Source: Panonychus citri
Lineage: Eukaryota > Arthropoda > Arachnida > Trombidiformes > Tetranychidae
Assembly: GCF_014898815.1 (NCBI RefSeq)
Contig: NW_026515416.1
Coordinates: 1,364,001-1,428,000 of the forward strand
Direction of reading: 5' to 3'
DNA: 64,000 nt
In this document: piece by piece, positions 1 to 13,731 of the stretch
How positions within the stretch are numbered: the stretch's first letter is position 1
Layout: every line of letters begins with the position of its first letter
Notes under the pieces: generated by a model
Database searches by the model: none
What the model was told of the DNA's origin: nothing
The model's input: only the letters and a program-made list of their open reading frames with translations
Position numbers and translations under genes: made by a program

Positions 1-1944
1 AACATGATCAGTTAATTGTTGACTAAACCATTTGATACAAATATTTATCAATAATTAGCCTGTTTCAATGTTAATCAGCAAATTAACCTTCTTGATTTAA
101 TCAATTAATCAGTCTTGTTAATCATTAACAGTTATCACTTTTGTTTTTTTTCTAAATTCATGATAAACGTTAATTATTCTAGTCGATCACAATTAATACG
201 AACAGTTAATAATTTCCTTGCATTAACGATTTCCCAATAGTTAATTGTAATTAGCCAAACCTTAAATCACCTTAATCCAGATTGATAATCAAGTTAATCA
301 AAAATTTTCTTGTTAATCGTTGAGATTAAACTAAATTTCCATGAAATCAAATGATTAATTGTAATTGAGTTGACAGATCATGTTTAATTATGAGTAACTC
401 TTACAACAGTTAAACAATACGAACAGATAATTGTTTAATTATGAAGCAATGAATATTAATTGTTGATTGAATCCGAGAGAAAATGTTTTTTTTGTTGATA
501 ATTGATTATGATTGTTGTTTACAAGTTAATCAAAAGTTTCACTTTTTCACAATCAATGTTAGGGCCAAACAATTAACGAAAATTAAAAGGTAAACACTAA
601 TGATTATTTCGTGTTGTGAAAAAATCTAAATCAAAACAATCAGTTAATCGTGACAATAATAACAGTTATGATTAGGAATCCTTAAAACAACATCAAATAT
701 CAACCTTAAATCATTATCAAACCACAATCAAAATTAATCATTTAATATTAAAATTAACTTTGAATTGATTAGCACAAATTTTCAGAAGCTATTGAATCAA
801 CTATCTCTGCCCACAATCAAATTAATTTAAATAGTAATCGAAACAATTTATGTTAATTTAATGGGGTAAATTTTTTCTTATTTCAAACAGTCAATCAATT
901 AAAAGCCATTACCAACAATCCAGTGAGTTTTCATTTGATTGTTGTGAATTGAAACGTTTGATTAATTATTTGTTTACATTGATCAGTTTACAATCAAAAC
1001 AATCAATAAATTGCTATTGATACACCAATTGAAGGATAGGATTGGTTACAACAATTAACTTTTTTTTTATATATAAAACGTTGAGACTTAAGCTATCAGA
1101 AAGCTAAATGAAACTGGGTTAACTAATTGTTAAATTTAGCAGCAATTAATTGAACATCTTGATTATTTGAATCACATCAAATCAATGATAATGATGAAAA
1201 ATTTATATAACTATAATTTACATAACGATTGGCTAGCTTTCAACAATTGACAGTTAATTTGAATAGTTAACTGATTGTTGTTGATGAAAGTAAATCATGT
1301 TTTATGTTTAATCACTACGATTATGTAATAATATTAAATTGTGTTCAATTAAATGGAAGCCAATTAACTTTTGCTGAAATATTTAAAATCATCATCATGT
1401 TATCATCTCAATGATGGTGATGATTAAGTTAATTGTTGAGGATTATGATGATTAGTTAAAGTTAAGTTAAATTCTAACATGTGATTAACAGTGATTTTGA
1501 CATTTTCACAACAATAACATTAATAATTTATTAACTGTAAATGAAAATGGTTTAATCCAACTAATTGTACCATGTTTATGCTAATTTGATTGTCAATGAT
1601 GAAGTTTTTATTTGCTCACGAATTGAGATCAAAATTGAATGTCCATCTCAAATCAGAACTTTAATTTGTAGGTCAATCTTGTTGGTCAACAACAACCCAC
1701 ACTTGAAAGTTACAGATAAATATTAATAATTTTATCATAATTATGATGATTATGTTTCCTTCCTATAGTAATTAGTTAACAATCATAAAAATCTCAACTA
1801 ATCTTGAAATGAGATTGAAAATCAAGCTGATTACCATCAAAATGGAGGAAAAAAAATTACCGATCATCAATAATAACTTTTGATTTGTACACACAAAATG
1901 CAATAATAATAAATACTAATTGTTTATCTTTCTCTATTATCTAG
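1..1944. other. AT-rich non-coding, probably peroxidase intron
   Basis: There is no convincing coding exon on either strand. The stretch is dominated by words such as TTAATTGTT and AACAATTAA. It lies directly upstream of the first peroxidase exon in the window, which begins mid-codon, so it is most likely an intron of that gene (+ strand). The missing N-terminal exons must lie further left: I did not find the distal-histidine motif of the family here. Confidence 0.6.
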
Positions 1945-4900
1945 ATGAAAATGACCTTGAATTTGACTGTTGTGAACTTCGTGAAAGAGGAACTGACCAT
2001 CCATTATGTGCACCAATTATAATACCCGAAAATGACCCATTGTACAGTCCATATGGTAAACGATGTCATGATTTTAAACGATCTGTTGCTGGACATCGTC
2101 CAAATTGTGCTCTTGGTAAATATGATTAACCTAATAATCAGTGATTATGATGAAAAACAACGATTAAGCCAATTAATCACAATGGAATTGAATTATTTAT
2201 TTATTTATTCATCAATTTGATTTTGGGACAAACAATTAAAACACTCACTCACACAGTCTAACCATACAAACAGTTGATTAGCCTGGAGCAATTTAAGTCA
2301 CGAGTTTGCACTCCAGAAACAAATGAAAATGATTTAATCATGATTATGTATCATAATTTTTTTACTCTTTGATTATCATCATTATTCAATATGAATCAGC
2401 AATTAACTTCCTTAAACAAGATAATCATTGTGATAACATTAATCCCATGTACACTATGCGTTTTATACTATTGTCATTTTTGATTGTCTCATTTTAATTA
2501 ACAATTTATCTTAATTTTTCAGGACCTCGTGCTCATGTAAATACTTTATCATCACCAATTGATGCTAATTTCATTTATGGTTCAACTGATGCTTTGGCTA
2601 GACGATTAAGAGCATTTAAAGGAGGTGAGTTACAATTAATCGATAACCAATATGATCAATCTAATCACAAGTTTATCATCAATCGAATCGATTTTTTAAT
2701 CGTTTCATTTACGTTGATCATAACATAATCAGATTTTACTAAATAATGTTTATTGAAAGTTAATTGTTACAATCAACAATTCACTTGACCTTCTCACACT
2801 TTGAATAGACTTTGATTATAACATAAGTTATTTAAATGATTAATTAAATCGTACGATCATTATGATTAAGGTGTAAGGAAACACACAAAAGTTTTTTTTT
2901 TATGATTTAGTTGCGATGAAAATTGAACAAGGTAATTGTTACTTTTAATTAGATAAATTACATTATCATATTATAGCAATTAAGACTTTCGATTAAGATA
3001 AAACAATATAATGTGATTATCTTTTCGGTTCTCATTTTGTGTTGATTAGTTAATCGTCATTAGAGTTACCTGATTGATACAACAAGTAATATGTCCATGG
3101 ACTAACGATATATCCTCTAATACCCACTCCTTTAATTGTTACAATATTTGATTAACAATTTACTGATTTGATTCTGATATATATATATTATGTTGCAAAT
3201 TTCCGTTATTATTTTCTCAGGTTAGTTAATTAATCTAGATGAATAATTGCTCTCCCAGTCTCCTTATTAATTATCGTTAATATTTTTAATATGGTTACCT
3301 GATTTAATTGTTACAATCATTCATAGCTTCTCATTCAATTTCAAAATTGGTTAACAATTAGCTCAATTATTTAACCCGCATTATTTTAAAGCTGAACCTT
3401 AATTACCAAAACTAGAAATACAATCATTTGATTGATTGTTCACAAGATCAGCTATCAGATTGATCAATTCAAGGTATATGGTAAAGTGATTAAATTTTAA
3501 TTCTTACACTTGATTACTATTAGTGTTACTCCTTTTTGAATGATCATTGTTGGTGGCAATTAGTTTATTGCCAAAGGGTAACCTTTTCTGATTCATTAAT
3601 TACAATCAATTTCGTATAATACTAACAATTGATGTTGATACTTTGCAAATTGTTGATGATTAAGCAATTATAATCATTTTAAAATTACTGTTGAAAAATG
3701 TTTATGTTTATGTTTATGAGGCCTAAGATTTAATTGTGTGGTTAATTTGGTTTACACTCATGGCTAATTTTCAACAATTACCTTGATTTTTATCTTGTTT
3801 ATATGTTTCATAATTAACACCTTCCCATGAACAATTCACGGTTAATTATTTCAAGTGTAAAGTTGAACAATTAACATGATCGTTATGATTAAATTTATCA
3901 CATTATCTTTTACTTGAAGTAAATGAGCTTGCTGTTTATCAATCGATATCCAACTGACCAGTAATTAAAACTATGTCTTAATTGTTAACAGCTTGAGCTA
4001 TAATCAAATGTTAATTGTTGTTATTTTAATGTTCATGATGATTAACTTATAACAATAGCTATTGATGGCTTAGTAAATTGATTTTAATGACCAACTAATA
4101 GTCTCAGCAATCAAACTAACGAATGAAACAATTAACCAAGGACACCAAGATATAGCCACAATTAACTATTCCTTGATCATGATTAACACGATTACGAAAT
4201 TGATCTAATAATTAAATGGTCAAATTTCATCCATCATACTATTATTAATAATATACAATTACTGTTATGAGATTTTCAGTTGGGATTTCCCTTTGATTAA
4301 TAACAATTAACTTTTATTCTGTTACTTTTGAGCTTAATTTCTCAATTAAATTAAGTTGTATTAAATTGTAGACATTATAGTGAACTTGATTGTTGATTAA
4401 GGACAAGAAAAGAAGGAATAAATTTTATTAAATTAACTCTTTTTTTTTCTTTGATTTAATTGTGCAAAAATTAACGTGTTGATTATAACAATTAAACTAT
4501 TGGGTGTGATAGTGGTGTTAATACATATTAATTTAGTATCACACAAACATGGCAATTAGTGAGAATTAGTTAATTTGATTAGCGAGTCTGTAAATGGAAT
4601 GCAATATAATTTAATTATTACAATTTACCTTAAACTAAATCTCGAATCAAGTGATTAAACAACAACAACAACAATCTATTGAATGATTGACCCAATATTG
4701 ATCAAAATATTGATTATTGTTGATAATCAGAGTTGCAAATAGTAATCAAACTGTAAATGAACTAGTTTTAATTAATCAGCAATTAAATTAAATCTTGATT
4801 GTGAAACCATAGTTTAATTCTTGTTTGTTTTGATTATATTTTTTTATTAGTTAACAATCAAGTTAATCAAAACTTTCTAATTCAAGGTTTCGGCTTCCCT

Positions 4901-7092
4901 GACAATCAAAAACTTGCACTTAATCCGGAAATTATTAATTAATTGTAAAAATTAGTTTAAATTAGTTTAATGTTGGGTGTTGCCTGATTGTGATTAAATG
5001 TCCTCGTAAAAACTATTATTACTGATGCAATTAATTCACTTAACTATTATGATATTTATCCTTATTTATAATTAACTGTTAATTAGTAATGATACTTGTG
5101 ATTAAATTTATTTTTCAGTCCAATAATTAAAAATTGCTAATGTCTTATAATTAGTTGGCTAATTAATAAAATGTTTCCACTCCTTTAATTGCATTTGAAA
5201 GGTTTAATGAGGACTTGGGATCGATTCCAAGCCTATGGATTGAAACCCTTATTGCCACCGGAAGGTGATAACCCAGAGCGCGATTGTACCGCTCGGCCTC
5301 GTCATTTGTTTTGTTTCATCGCTGGTGATGAGCGTGTCAACGAGCAGATCCATTTGACCGTTTTGCACACTTTGTACGTTCGTGATCACAATCGTATTGC
5401 CAACGCATTGGCTCAGCTTAATCCTCATTGGGACGATGAGAAACTTTTCCAAGAGACTCGACACATTGTGGCCGCCGCTGTCCAGCATATCACCTTGAAT
5501 GAATTCTTACCTCTTTTATTAGGAACTGAAATGGTTGAAAGATATAATTTAACTGTCCAAGCCGATGGTTATCGTGATGATTATGATCCTAATGTGCACA
5601 TTGGTCCTTCTCATGCTTTCCAAACTGCCGCTTTCCGATTTGGCCATACATTTATCCAAGGAATGGTTCGTCGTTATGATAAATTTCATCAATTCCTTGG
5701 TGAAGATCCACTTCACAATTTACTCCGTCAACCTTTTATCGTCTATGAACCTGGTAAACTTGATGAGCTTGTCGGTGGTTTGATCAACACTCCCGCTCAA
5801 ACTTTCGATCCTTTCATAACCCAAGAAATATCAGGTCGACTTTTCCAACCACCACACAAACCCTTCGGCTTAGATTTACCTGCGATCAATCTTGAACGAG
5901 GTCGTGAACATGGTTTACCAGGATACAATGCATGGCGGGAATGGTGCGGTTTAGGAAGAGCTCAAACATGGCAAGACTTGGTCCCCGTTCTGCAAAATAA
6001 TACCGCTTTCCTTTACTCACAGATTTACAAGTGAGTAGAATAAATTACGAAATAATTGTTTTTGTCTAAATTACTTCGATTAACTGATCCAATCAAGGAA
6101 ATTCTCACAATTTAACTTGCATGTATTTTCAGTGTTAAAGGTGCTGAAACTAAAGATATAATCAATCAAGAAAAGAGATAAAGTTGAGTGAGGAAAACAC
6201 CTTAAAATTGAATAGACTATTAAACCTTGTTTAGGTTGGAAGTTTGTTCAAATTCAATCAAAATTAATCCTCTAAATGTTTTAATTCTTGAAAATTGATC
6301 AATAATCAATCTTGAATGAAGAAAAAAAAACAAATCAAATTGAAAATATTTACCTTTTAACGGTAACAGTGTTTGTTGATTTAAATTGTTGAGTTTTCGT
6401 GAGATTCAAATGATTTCTCATGAAAATGTCAGGCAACACTTCAAGGATTAACTAATCATTTGTATTAGTTTGTTTAAATGATCACGATTTAGATATCTAA
6501 TAATCTAAGAGTAATCAATGATAAATGAAATGAGTAAACAATTATTATCATTGGTTAACATTCATGACATTACAATTAGAGTTTTTTTTTGTTCTTTGGT
6601 TATAAAATTTCAATGATTTTCTTTTTAATTGTTACAATTAGACACCCTGATGATATTGATCTTTGGTCTGGTGGTGTCTCTGAGGTTCGTTTACCTGGAT
6701 CCATAATTGGTCCAACTTTTGCCTGTATCATTGCTCGGCAATTTTCAAATATCCGACGAGGAGATCGTTTCTGGTACGATAGGCCAGGACTTCCGTCATC
6801 ATTTACTCCTGAACAATTGTACGAAATTAAAAAGGCAACACAATCAAAGATTATTTGTGAAAATTCTGATGATATTCCAACAATTCAAACTTGGGTCATG
6901 AGACAAGCTCATCCAATATTGTAAGTCGATTAATTGTTCAAATTATTATTCCATTGATTAAAAAACTGTCTTCTTTTCTCCCTTTTCAATAGTAATCCTC
7001 GAGTTAATTGTGAAGATCTACCAAGTATTGATTTAAGATACTGGCAAGAAGATCCAAACACCGGAACTTTACTTTACCAAAGTAGAAAGTAA
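1945..7092 (+). CDS. Animal haem peroxidase (chorion peroxidase/peroxinectin type), 3' part
   Basis: Five exons join in frame: 1945-2115, 2523-2624, 5202-6030, 6642-6920 and 6993-7092, stop TAA. The splice phases agree at every junction. The product is the C-terminal ~490 residues of an An_peroxidase domain. Visible family hallmarks are ENDLEFDCC, the GPR...NTLSSPIDANFIYGS segment, VRDHNRIA, LNPHW, QHITLNEFLP, the proximal haem histidine in FRFGHTFIQG, HPDDIDLWSGG and the C-terminal NPRVNCEDLPSIDL. Such enzymes use hydrogen peroxide to oxidise phenols or tyrosines, for example in chorion or cuticle cross-linking and immunity, and are usually secreted. The N-terminus, with signal peptide and distal histidine, lies left of the window. 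Introns are uneven: 2.6 kb for intron 2 and 72 nt for the last. The family call is firm; the exact subtype is not. Confidence 0.93.
2625..5201 (+). other. Long peroxidase intron
   Basis: This 2.6-kb intron is bounded by GGAG|GTGAGT and GAAAG|GTTTAATG. I see no coding exon or RNA gene in it. It is rich in the word TAATTGTTACAAT (for example at 2761, 3133 and 3305). Confidence 0.7.
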
Positions 7093-7637
7093 AATCTTAT
7101 CCAATCATTTTCATCATTGGAAAATCAAATTTGATTAGTGAAAACAAATATCTAAATCTATTGACCACAAAATGATCAAGTCTTTTTGACCTTCTCTCCG
7201 TGAATGGAAACATAATTATAGTAATATAATCTTTATCTTCTGTTATTGTTTTCTCTTTTTTCTTTTTCTCTTCTAATTTTCCCCGAATTCTCTGTATCAT
7301 CTTTTCCGACTTCTTCATAGTTTCTCCTTGTTCATTGTTTTGATTTCATTCGTTTGTCTTGTCCTTCTTTTCTCCTTCTCTATCAAGCCAATTGTATTTC
7401 CATGTTAATTGTCACATTAGAAAGAAAGAAGAAAAAAAGAGATCAAATTTTTCGTTAAATAATATAAATTTTGTTATCAAAGAAAACACTTTAAAAGGCA
7501 AATAATTTTGGTATTATATGTTGGTGGTATTTTTTGTATCATTCATTTTGTTTTGTATTAATACATCTCTGGTTCACTTATTGTTGTTGCTGGTTGATCT
7601 TATACTGTGTGTGTGTTGTGTTGTATTTGCGTTGATG
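7093..7637. other. Convergent 3' UTRs of peroxidase and Arf1
   Basis: The two genes converge here. The stretch is AT-rich and, on the + strand, pyrimidine-rich, with AATAAT-like words around 7455. I could not place the polyadenylation sites. Confidence 0.45.
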
Positions 7638-8450
7638 TTATTTTGAATTTTTTAATTGACTTGAAAGCCAATCAAGACCTTCGTAAAGACCATCACCACT
7701 TGTCGCACAAGTTGCTTGTATGTACCAGTTGCGACTACGAAGGGAATGAAGACCAAGTTTATCGGTAATTTCAGCAGCATTCATGGCATTTGGGAGATCC
7801 TAAGAGAAAAGATAATAGAAAATGTGTCAAGGTGAGAGATTAATTGATCTTTTAAAGAAAGAAGAAAACCAAATTTCAACAGAGACAAAAGTCAAAGGTA
7901 AAAATTATGAGAGGAACACGTAAGCTTTTTAGATAACTGGTTGTAATTGGATTATTGATAATCCTTTTTCTTGACAACATTTACATACCTGTTTGTTGGC
8001 AAAAATTAAGAGAATTGCATCTCTCAGCTCATCTTCAGCCAGCATTCGATTCAACTCTTCACGAGCTTCACCTATTCTCTCCCTATCGTTAGAATCAACC
8101 ACAAAAATAAGGCCTTCGGTATTCTGAAAGTAATGCCTCCAAAGTGGCCGAATCTTGTCTTGTCCACCAACATCCCAAACAGTGAAACTGATATTCTTAT
8201 ATTCAACCGTTTCAACATTGAAACCTGACAAAAAAAAAGAAAACAAAACAAATAACAAATAGAACAAAGAAAAACAATAAAATTACCAAAGAATCAACTC
8301 ACCTATGGTAGGAATGGTGGTGACAATTTCACCGAGTTTAAGCTTATAAAGGATGGTTGTTTTTCCAGCGGCGTCCAGTCCAACCATTAGAATTCGGACT
8401 TGTTTCGATCCAAATAGACTTTGAAAGAGAGAACTGATTGCTAAGCCCAT
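7638..8450 (-). CDS. Arf1: ADP-ribosylation factor 1 (Arf family GTPase)
   Basis: The gene has three exons on the minus strand: 8303-8450, 7989-8224 and 7638-7799. They total 546 nt and give 181 residues, the usual Arf length. The N-terminus is MGLAISSLFQ, with the Gly2 that is myristoylated in Arfs. GTPase motifs are all present: GLDAAGKT (G1, about residues 24-31), TIPTIGFN (switch 1), WDVGGQDKIRPLWRHYF (switch 2), NKQD (G4) and CATSGDG (G5). The C-terminus ends YEGLDWLSSQLKNSK. Class I Arfs recruit COPI and other coats to Golgi membranes and activate phospholipase D. Introns are 78 and 189 nt. Nothing is broken, and this appears to be a normal housekeeping gene. Confidence 0.97.
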
Positions 8451-11400
8451 GGTAGGAGAAAAAAAACCTCAGTTAATTGAAACAATTAGAATAAAAGAAA
8501 TTGTGGAACCAAGAAAATTAAAGGTTAATCAACAAGGGAAAATTCAAAGGTAAGAGGAAATTAATCAATACTAGAAAAAGACTTTAACTCTGACACGTAA
8601 TTCTGCGAATGTGTCGCCATCTGTTGTGTCGAAAAGAGGAAACAATGAAAGGCGAAGATTATAATTTATTGAGAATAGAAAAGTTTTTAATTGTTGACTT
8701 GGAGAAATTTCAATTTAACTGATTATTATATTGGAAATTTAAATTTCATCATTTTGAGTTGTGTTTATTTCTTGATTACCATGGATGAAAATTTCTATAG
8801 AAATTGAATGATCATTGAAAATAAATCGAAAGGTAAACTGAGAAAACTAATTGGAAATTCATTTATGATAATATGAAACTTTAACTGTTCTCAATGTAAA
8901 TCATTTACTTTCAACGTTCATCATCATTTTCATGAATGTTCACAATTCATGGAATCACATTATTTATACATACATATCATCTACATGTAAATATCTCATG
9001 AAATTCAAGCTTAACTTTCAACTGAATTTAAACTGACATGAAAGTTAATGAAAATTAAGCCAACGAAGCTGAGAATTGAAAGAGAAACAAGTAACATGAA
9101 TGAGAAAATAGAATCAACTTTATCACGATTCTCATGAATCTCATGTTATGTAGATAATCAATCTTACAAATTCCCAAAGGATTATCGAGTAGCTTGTTAT
9201 CATCCATAATCATCATGTTATCATCTTCATCTAGTTGTTTGTATGTTTTTAAATTGGAAATGGTTTCACATGAAAAACGTTTTTCATCCCGAACCAAAAA
9301 TTCAGTTATTATCCTGATCATATTTCCTGATGCTCATGATACTTTGTTACAATTTCATGGTGTAAATTTTTCATATCACTTTAGCCCTGTTGTTATATTA
9401 ATCACAAATCAATTTAATCCATAAGGTTTATCATCAATTTAATTTCTTGTTTCCTCTTGATTATAACTATCATGAAATTGCCAATAGATCATGAATCAAG
9501 CAATCAAGGATTAATTGTTGGTCAAAAACTGACCACTGACCAACATGATTTGTTGATAATATTATACTTTCAATGAAATAATCTGATTATCATGAATCAC
9601 GATTGAATTGTATTAAAATTTCAACTTTAATTTACTTCAACTCATCAAATGAATTCATAAATTAATTATTGTATCAATCAAATTAACTTAAATCTCAGAT
9701 TCACTGAGATGAAAACTAATTGTTCTTGGTAACATATTAACTATCATTTAATTAATTTCAAAGACGGAAATAGTTAATTTTGTATCATGAAGCAAAATGT
9801 TTCATTATAATGATTAAGAATAAAATTAGTTAATTGTTGAACCATTGTAATTTGATCACGTTGTACTAATTGTTCAGGTTAAAAACAATTGGAGCAAATT
9901 TATGTAATAATAACGATAACAATTGAAGGAAAAATCCGGAAACAGGAAATATGATGACAATTAAGTCTGTCTGATAACAATCAAGTAATGGAAAAGGATA
10001 AATTATAAATTATAATCAAGCTTAATTGTGTCTGATAATAAATAAATAGAGATAAATTAATTTAATCATCCAATCACTTTAAATGTTTACACATTTATAG
10101 CAAATTGTTTTCTGTTTTACCTTACGAGCAGATTAATTGTTAAGGATTAGCTTTGTAGGTTTTTATGATTAGTAAATTGTTAGAGTTAATTTGAACAGTT
10201 AATCAAATTGTATCATTTGGTTTTAGGTTAATGATTAACAGAAACCGTTACAATCCCAAAAGTATCAAGGAAAAGGTTTTCAATCAATGAGTAAACACAT
10301 TGAATCCAATTTAGATTTTGTTTTACTCTTCATCCTGAAACTTTGTTATTACCTTTCAAACTATTAATCTAATCAAATAGATTAACTATGAAACCAGAAT
10401 CTCTAACCATGATGGAGATAAAATCAGATCAGTCGTAAGAACAAAATAAGAAAAAAAGAAGAAAAAAAAACTCCAATCGAATCAAATTGAAAAGGAAGAT
10501 TGAAATTTCTGAGCTTAATCTTTGATTAGTTTTCGTCCTTGGAGGAAATTGTCTTTCGCTATCAAATTAATTCTTTTCTTGTGGATTAATTAAAGGAATT
10601 GATAAGATGAAATATTCAATCTGAATTCTCTTCGAGACAATCAGTCAGATGATCCATGGGATTATCTTTTAAATTATTGACTGAGAGGCAACGCCTAAGA
10701 AAAAAGTTCATTTGTTCAATCGGATTCAAAATTTTTTCCTTGGTATTTATGAATTTGTGGTGATAATGTTGATCCATAAATTGTTCATGGGAGTTCAGGG
10801 GATAATTTAGATGATGAGATGTTCAATCATCAGATTTTTCATCAATTTATTATTAAAGATGAACATGATTGCTGATGATAATAATAGAAACAGCAAATTA
10901 ATCAGATCATTATGGGTGTAGTTTAATTTAATCAGTATTTTAATCATATGAAAACCATTTTGATCATTAACCAGTTATATCATATAATTATCATCATCTC
11001 TTAAATTATCAAAAAATTTATTTTCCACTCAAAAATTCAATCACATCGGTTCAATATATAATTAGAAACCTTGATTCTGATTGAAAACAATCATTAATTG
11101 ATTAATTAGTGAAAAATGAATGAAAAAAATTGATGAGACTTACAAGACTTTTCAATTTGTAAACGAATTAGATTTAATTGTTATCATAATTAAGATGAAA
11201 AACTATATTTATTTTGTTTTTAGGTCTCTTATGTGGCAAATTTCAACAACAATTAACTAATTGTAACCTTGATTGATGAGATAAACTGTGATTAACATTA
11301 CACTTACGATTCCAATGTTAATTATCAACAATTAAGCTGAATAAAAGTGAACAATTAAAAATGCTGATAAAACTGTTACAAATTTGTTACATTGTATTGT

Positions 11401-13277
11401 AATTGGAATGATAATTGTTAAATTACTTTATGTGATTTAATGAGTCTATTACAGCCACTGTAGAAGAAATAATTAATTTAATTACAATTAGAGTTAGTTA
11501 ATAATCGTAAGTTTAATATTAATGAAAAGTAAGATAAACGATTGTTGTAAAATCGTGAGACACAAATGAATGAAAATCAAGTTAAAACAAATAGAACAAT
11601 TTTTTTCCTCTTTTTCATTGACATCAATCAGAAAACTAAGATGTAACCTCCAAGGAAGATGAGATAAACTTTTCCCTCTTTCTTTTCATCATCTTCATCT
11701 TCCTTTTGAATATTTTTCTCCCTCACTACGCATCTTTTACTCAACCATTAAACCCAACAACTCAACCCCAACTATTTCACTCCCCAGAATTTAATCTCAC
11801 TCCCAGTCGATTCTCTAGCAGTTATCATCCTCTCCCAGTCTCTCTCTCTCTCTCTCCTTCATCTCTTCGTCATTCTCTTTCTCTCCTTTCTAACCCATCA
11901 CATGATGGAACTCAACTTACTCAATACTCTGTGACTATCATGCTCAATCATGATTCTCTGATGATGCTGAGTATAGCAATTTCTACTCTCTCTCTCTCTC
12001 TGCTGTGTTTCTCCCCATTCTCCCATTTCCATCTTCTCTTTTCATCTTCATCTTGATCAATTGAATTTTCTCACACCCAACCAACAACAACAACCATAAC
12101 AATTTAGTAACATATTCTTGTGCTGTTCAGTTATATTTTCCCTTTCTTGTTGTCATCCTCATCCTCATCCTCTCATCATCGTTATCACCATAATCTTTAT
12201 TTTCCTTGAGTAGTTGAAGCATGTGTTATGAAACGAGAACAACAACAATATTGCACATCCGTTCCATCTTCTTCTTCTTCTTCTTCTTCTTCATCCTCAT
12301 CATCTTCTCAGTTGAACAAAAACAACAACAAACCCGAAATTCAGATAAATATCATCATCAATAAGAAATCGATTCTCTTTTCCTTTATTTTCTAATATTT
12401 TCAATTTTTCTTTCCTTCTTTTGGTTATGTTTTAATTCATCTTTTTTTCTGGTGTTTTTGGGTTTACCATTTGGTGTATTCATGTGTTGATGTGGTGTAG
12501 ATGTGAAGAGGAAAATGAGTTTACCAGTAAAATGGTGGATTCGGAAAGTTAACACTCTGGTTATCACCTTGAAGGCAAATCGAGCCTTATATTACTTTTT
12601 ATATTCATCAAGAGTAACAAGACAAACACTGTCACCAACAATCAATTACAATCAACAATCAACCGAAAGTTAATCAAAAATGAATTATATCATAATCTCA
12701 TCATAACATTAACCACCTTCATCTCCAACACCGACAACAACAATGTCAATCATCATGACGATAAAACTAATTGCTAATTTTTTACCTTAAAAAATATTCC
12801 CAATCAACATCTTATAATTATCTTTAATTAGTGATAATACAATTAACTAGAAAAATTAAATGAAAAAACAGGTAAATTTATAAATCAATCCAATTATATG
12901 ATTTTGTTTTTTTTTGCTCAGTAAATTTTGAATCTAAATCAAGTTATATAAACTAAATCATTATGTTAATTGATAAAACAACTAACACTCAACAATTAAA
13001 AAAGTTAATTTGTCTGTTAAAACAACCAGAGGATTAAAATATAAGATTATTAAGATCAAAGTGTTTTTATTATCCTTAATTGTAAGTAATTAACTCAAAA
13101 GGAAATTGCCAGATCCCACTGTTAACTGTTCATTAGTTAATTTATATATATAAAGTGATTAAATTTGGTTCATCTTTAATGATGAACAATTAACTGAACA
13201 TTTTGGTCGAATTGAAACTCGATTTTCAAATTCATCAATAGATTTTATTCTGATTGGTGTGAATATCATTTACTATC
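8451..13277. other. Arf1 upstream region and long non-coding stretch
   Basis: The first ~200 bases hold the Arf1 5' region, including a CGCCATCT word at 8615-8622 (AGATGGCG on the Arf1 strand). Beyond that I see no supported gene. About 11650-12420 is strongly pyrimidine-rich on + (CT and TTC runs); open frames there are low-complexity and I do not call them genes. A short serine-run ORF begins at an ATG near 12230 and has no recognisable domain. Confidence 0.5.
12267..12300. repeat. (TTC)n microsatellite
   Basis: About eight CTT/TTC units lie within the pyrimidine-rich tract. Confidence 0.85.
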
Positions 13278-13731
13278 ATGTGGAAAGCTTTTGGAACGGA
13301 AACTGATAGTAATGATAATCGACCTCACATTGGCTACTTCCGACCTCGAATATCATCAATTTCCGGTGCATTACATAGTTTAACTAAGCAACGTTTCCTT
13401 ACCCCACCAACATCAGGATCTAAAGATGATGATACAACAACGGTGGCTGGTGGAGGGCGAACTGGACCAACTAATGGTCCAGGGGCAGGTGGAGGCGGTT
13501 CGAGTGTCTTAGGCCATCATGGTAACTATGGTGGTATTAACCCGTCCTCGTTTGATGTGTACAGTTTTGATGCTTCTCGTATAAATGGGACCTGTTTAAC
13601 TGGGGCCACTGTTGCCCCTTCACCGACCCGATCATCATATGGTGAACTATTGGCCTATTCAAGGTCACCTTCAGCTCGAGCTTCCATTGATTCAACTGCA
13701 GCTCATGCAGTTTACGACATTGATTTAGATG
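13278..13731 (+). CDS. Isolated coding exon, unknown protein; possible alternative first exon of the SLC35F-like gene
   Basis: The ORF starts MWKAFGTETD, is preceded by an in-frame stop, and runs 151 codons before a good donor (GATG|GTAAGT, phase 1). The protein has an acid/threonine patch, a glycine-rich stretch (GPGAGGGGSS, about residues 70-80) and several SP/TR motifs. It looks like a disordered cytosolic N-terminus. No domain is recognised. The GC content is visibly higher than its flanks, which supports real coding. The next phase-compatible acceptor I can support is at 40094, exon 2 of the SLC35F-like gene, whose other first exon (32590-32752) also ends in phase 1. It could instead belong to a different gene whose remaining exons I missed. 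Confidence 0.55.

Noticed and set aside
11706..12056. 116-codon open frame
   Set aside because: It is low-complexity Ser/Leu/Pro sequence from a CT-rich tract, with no domain or splice support.
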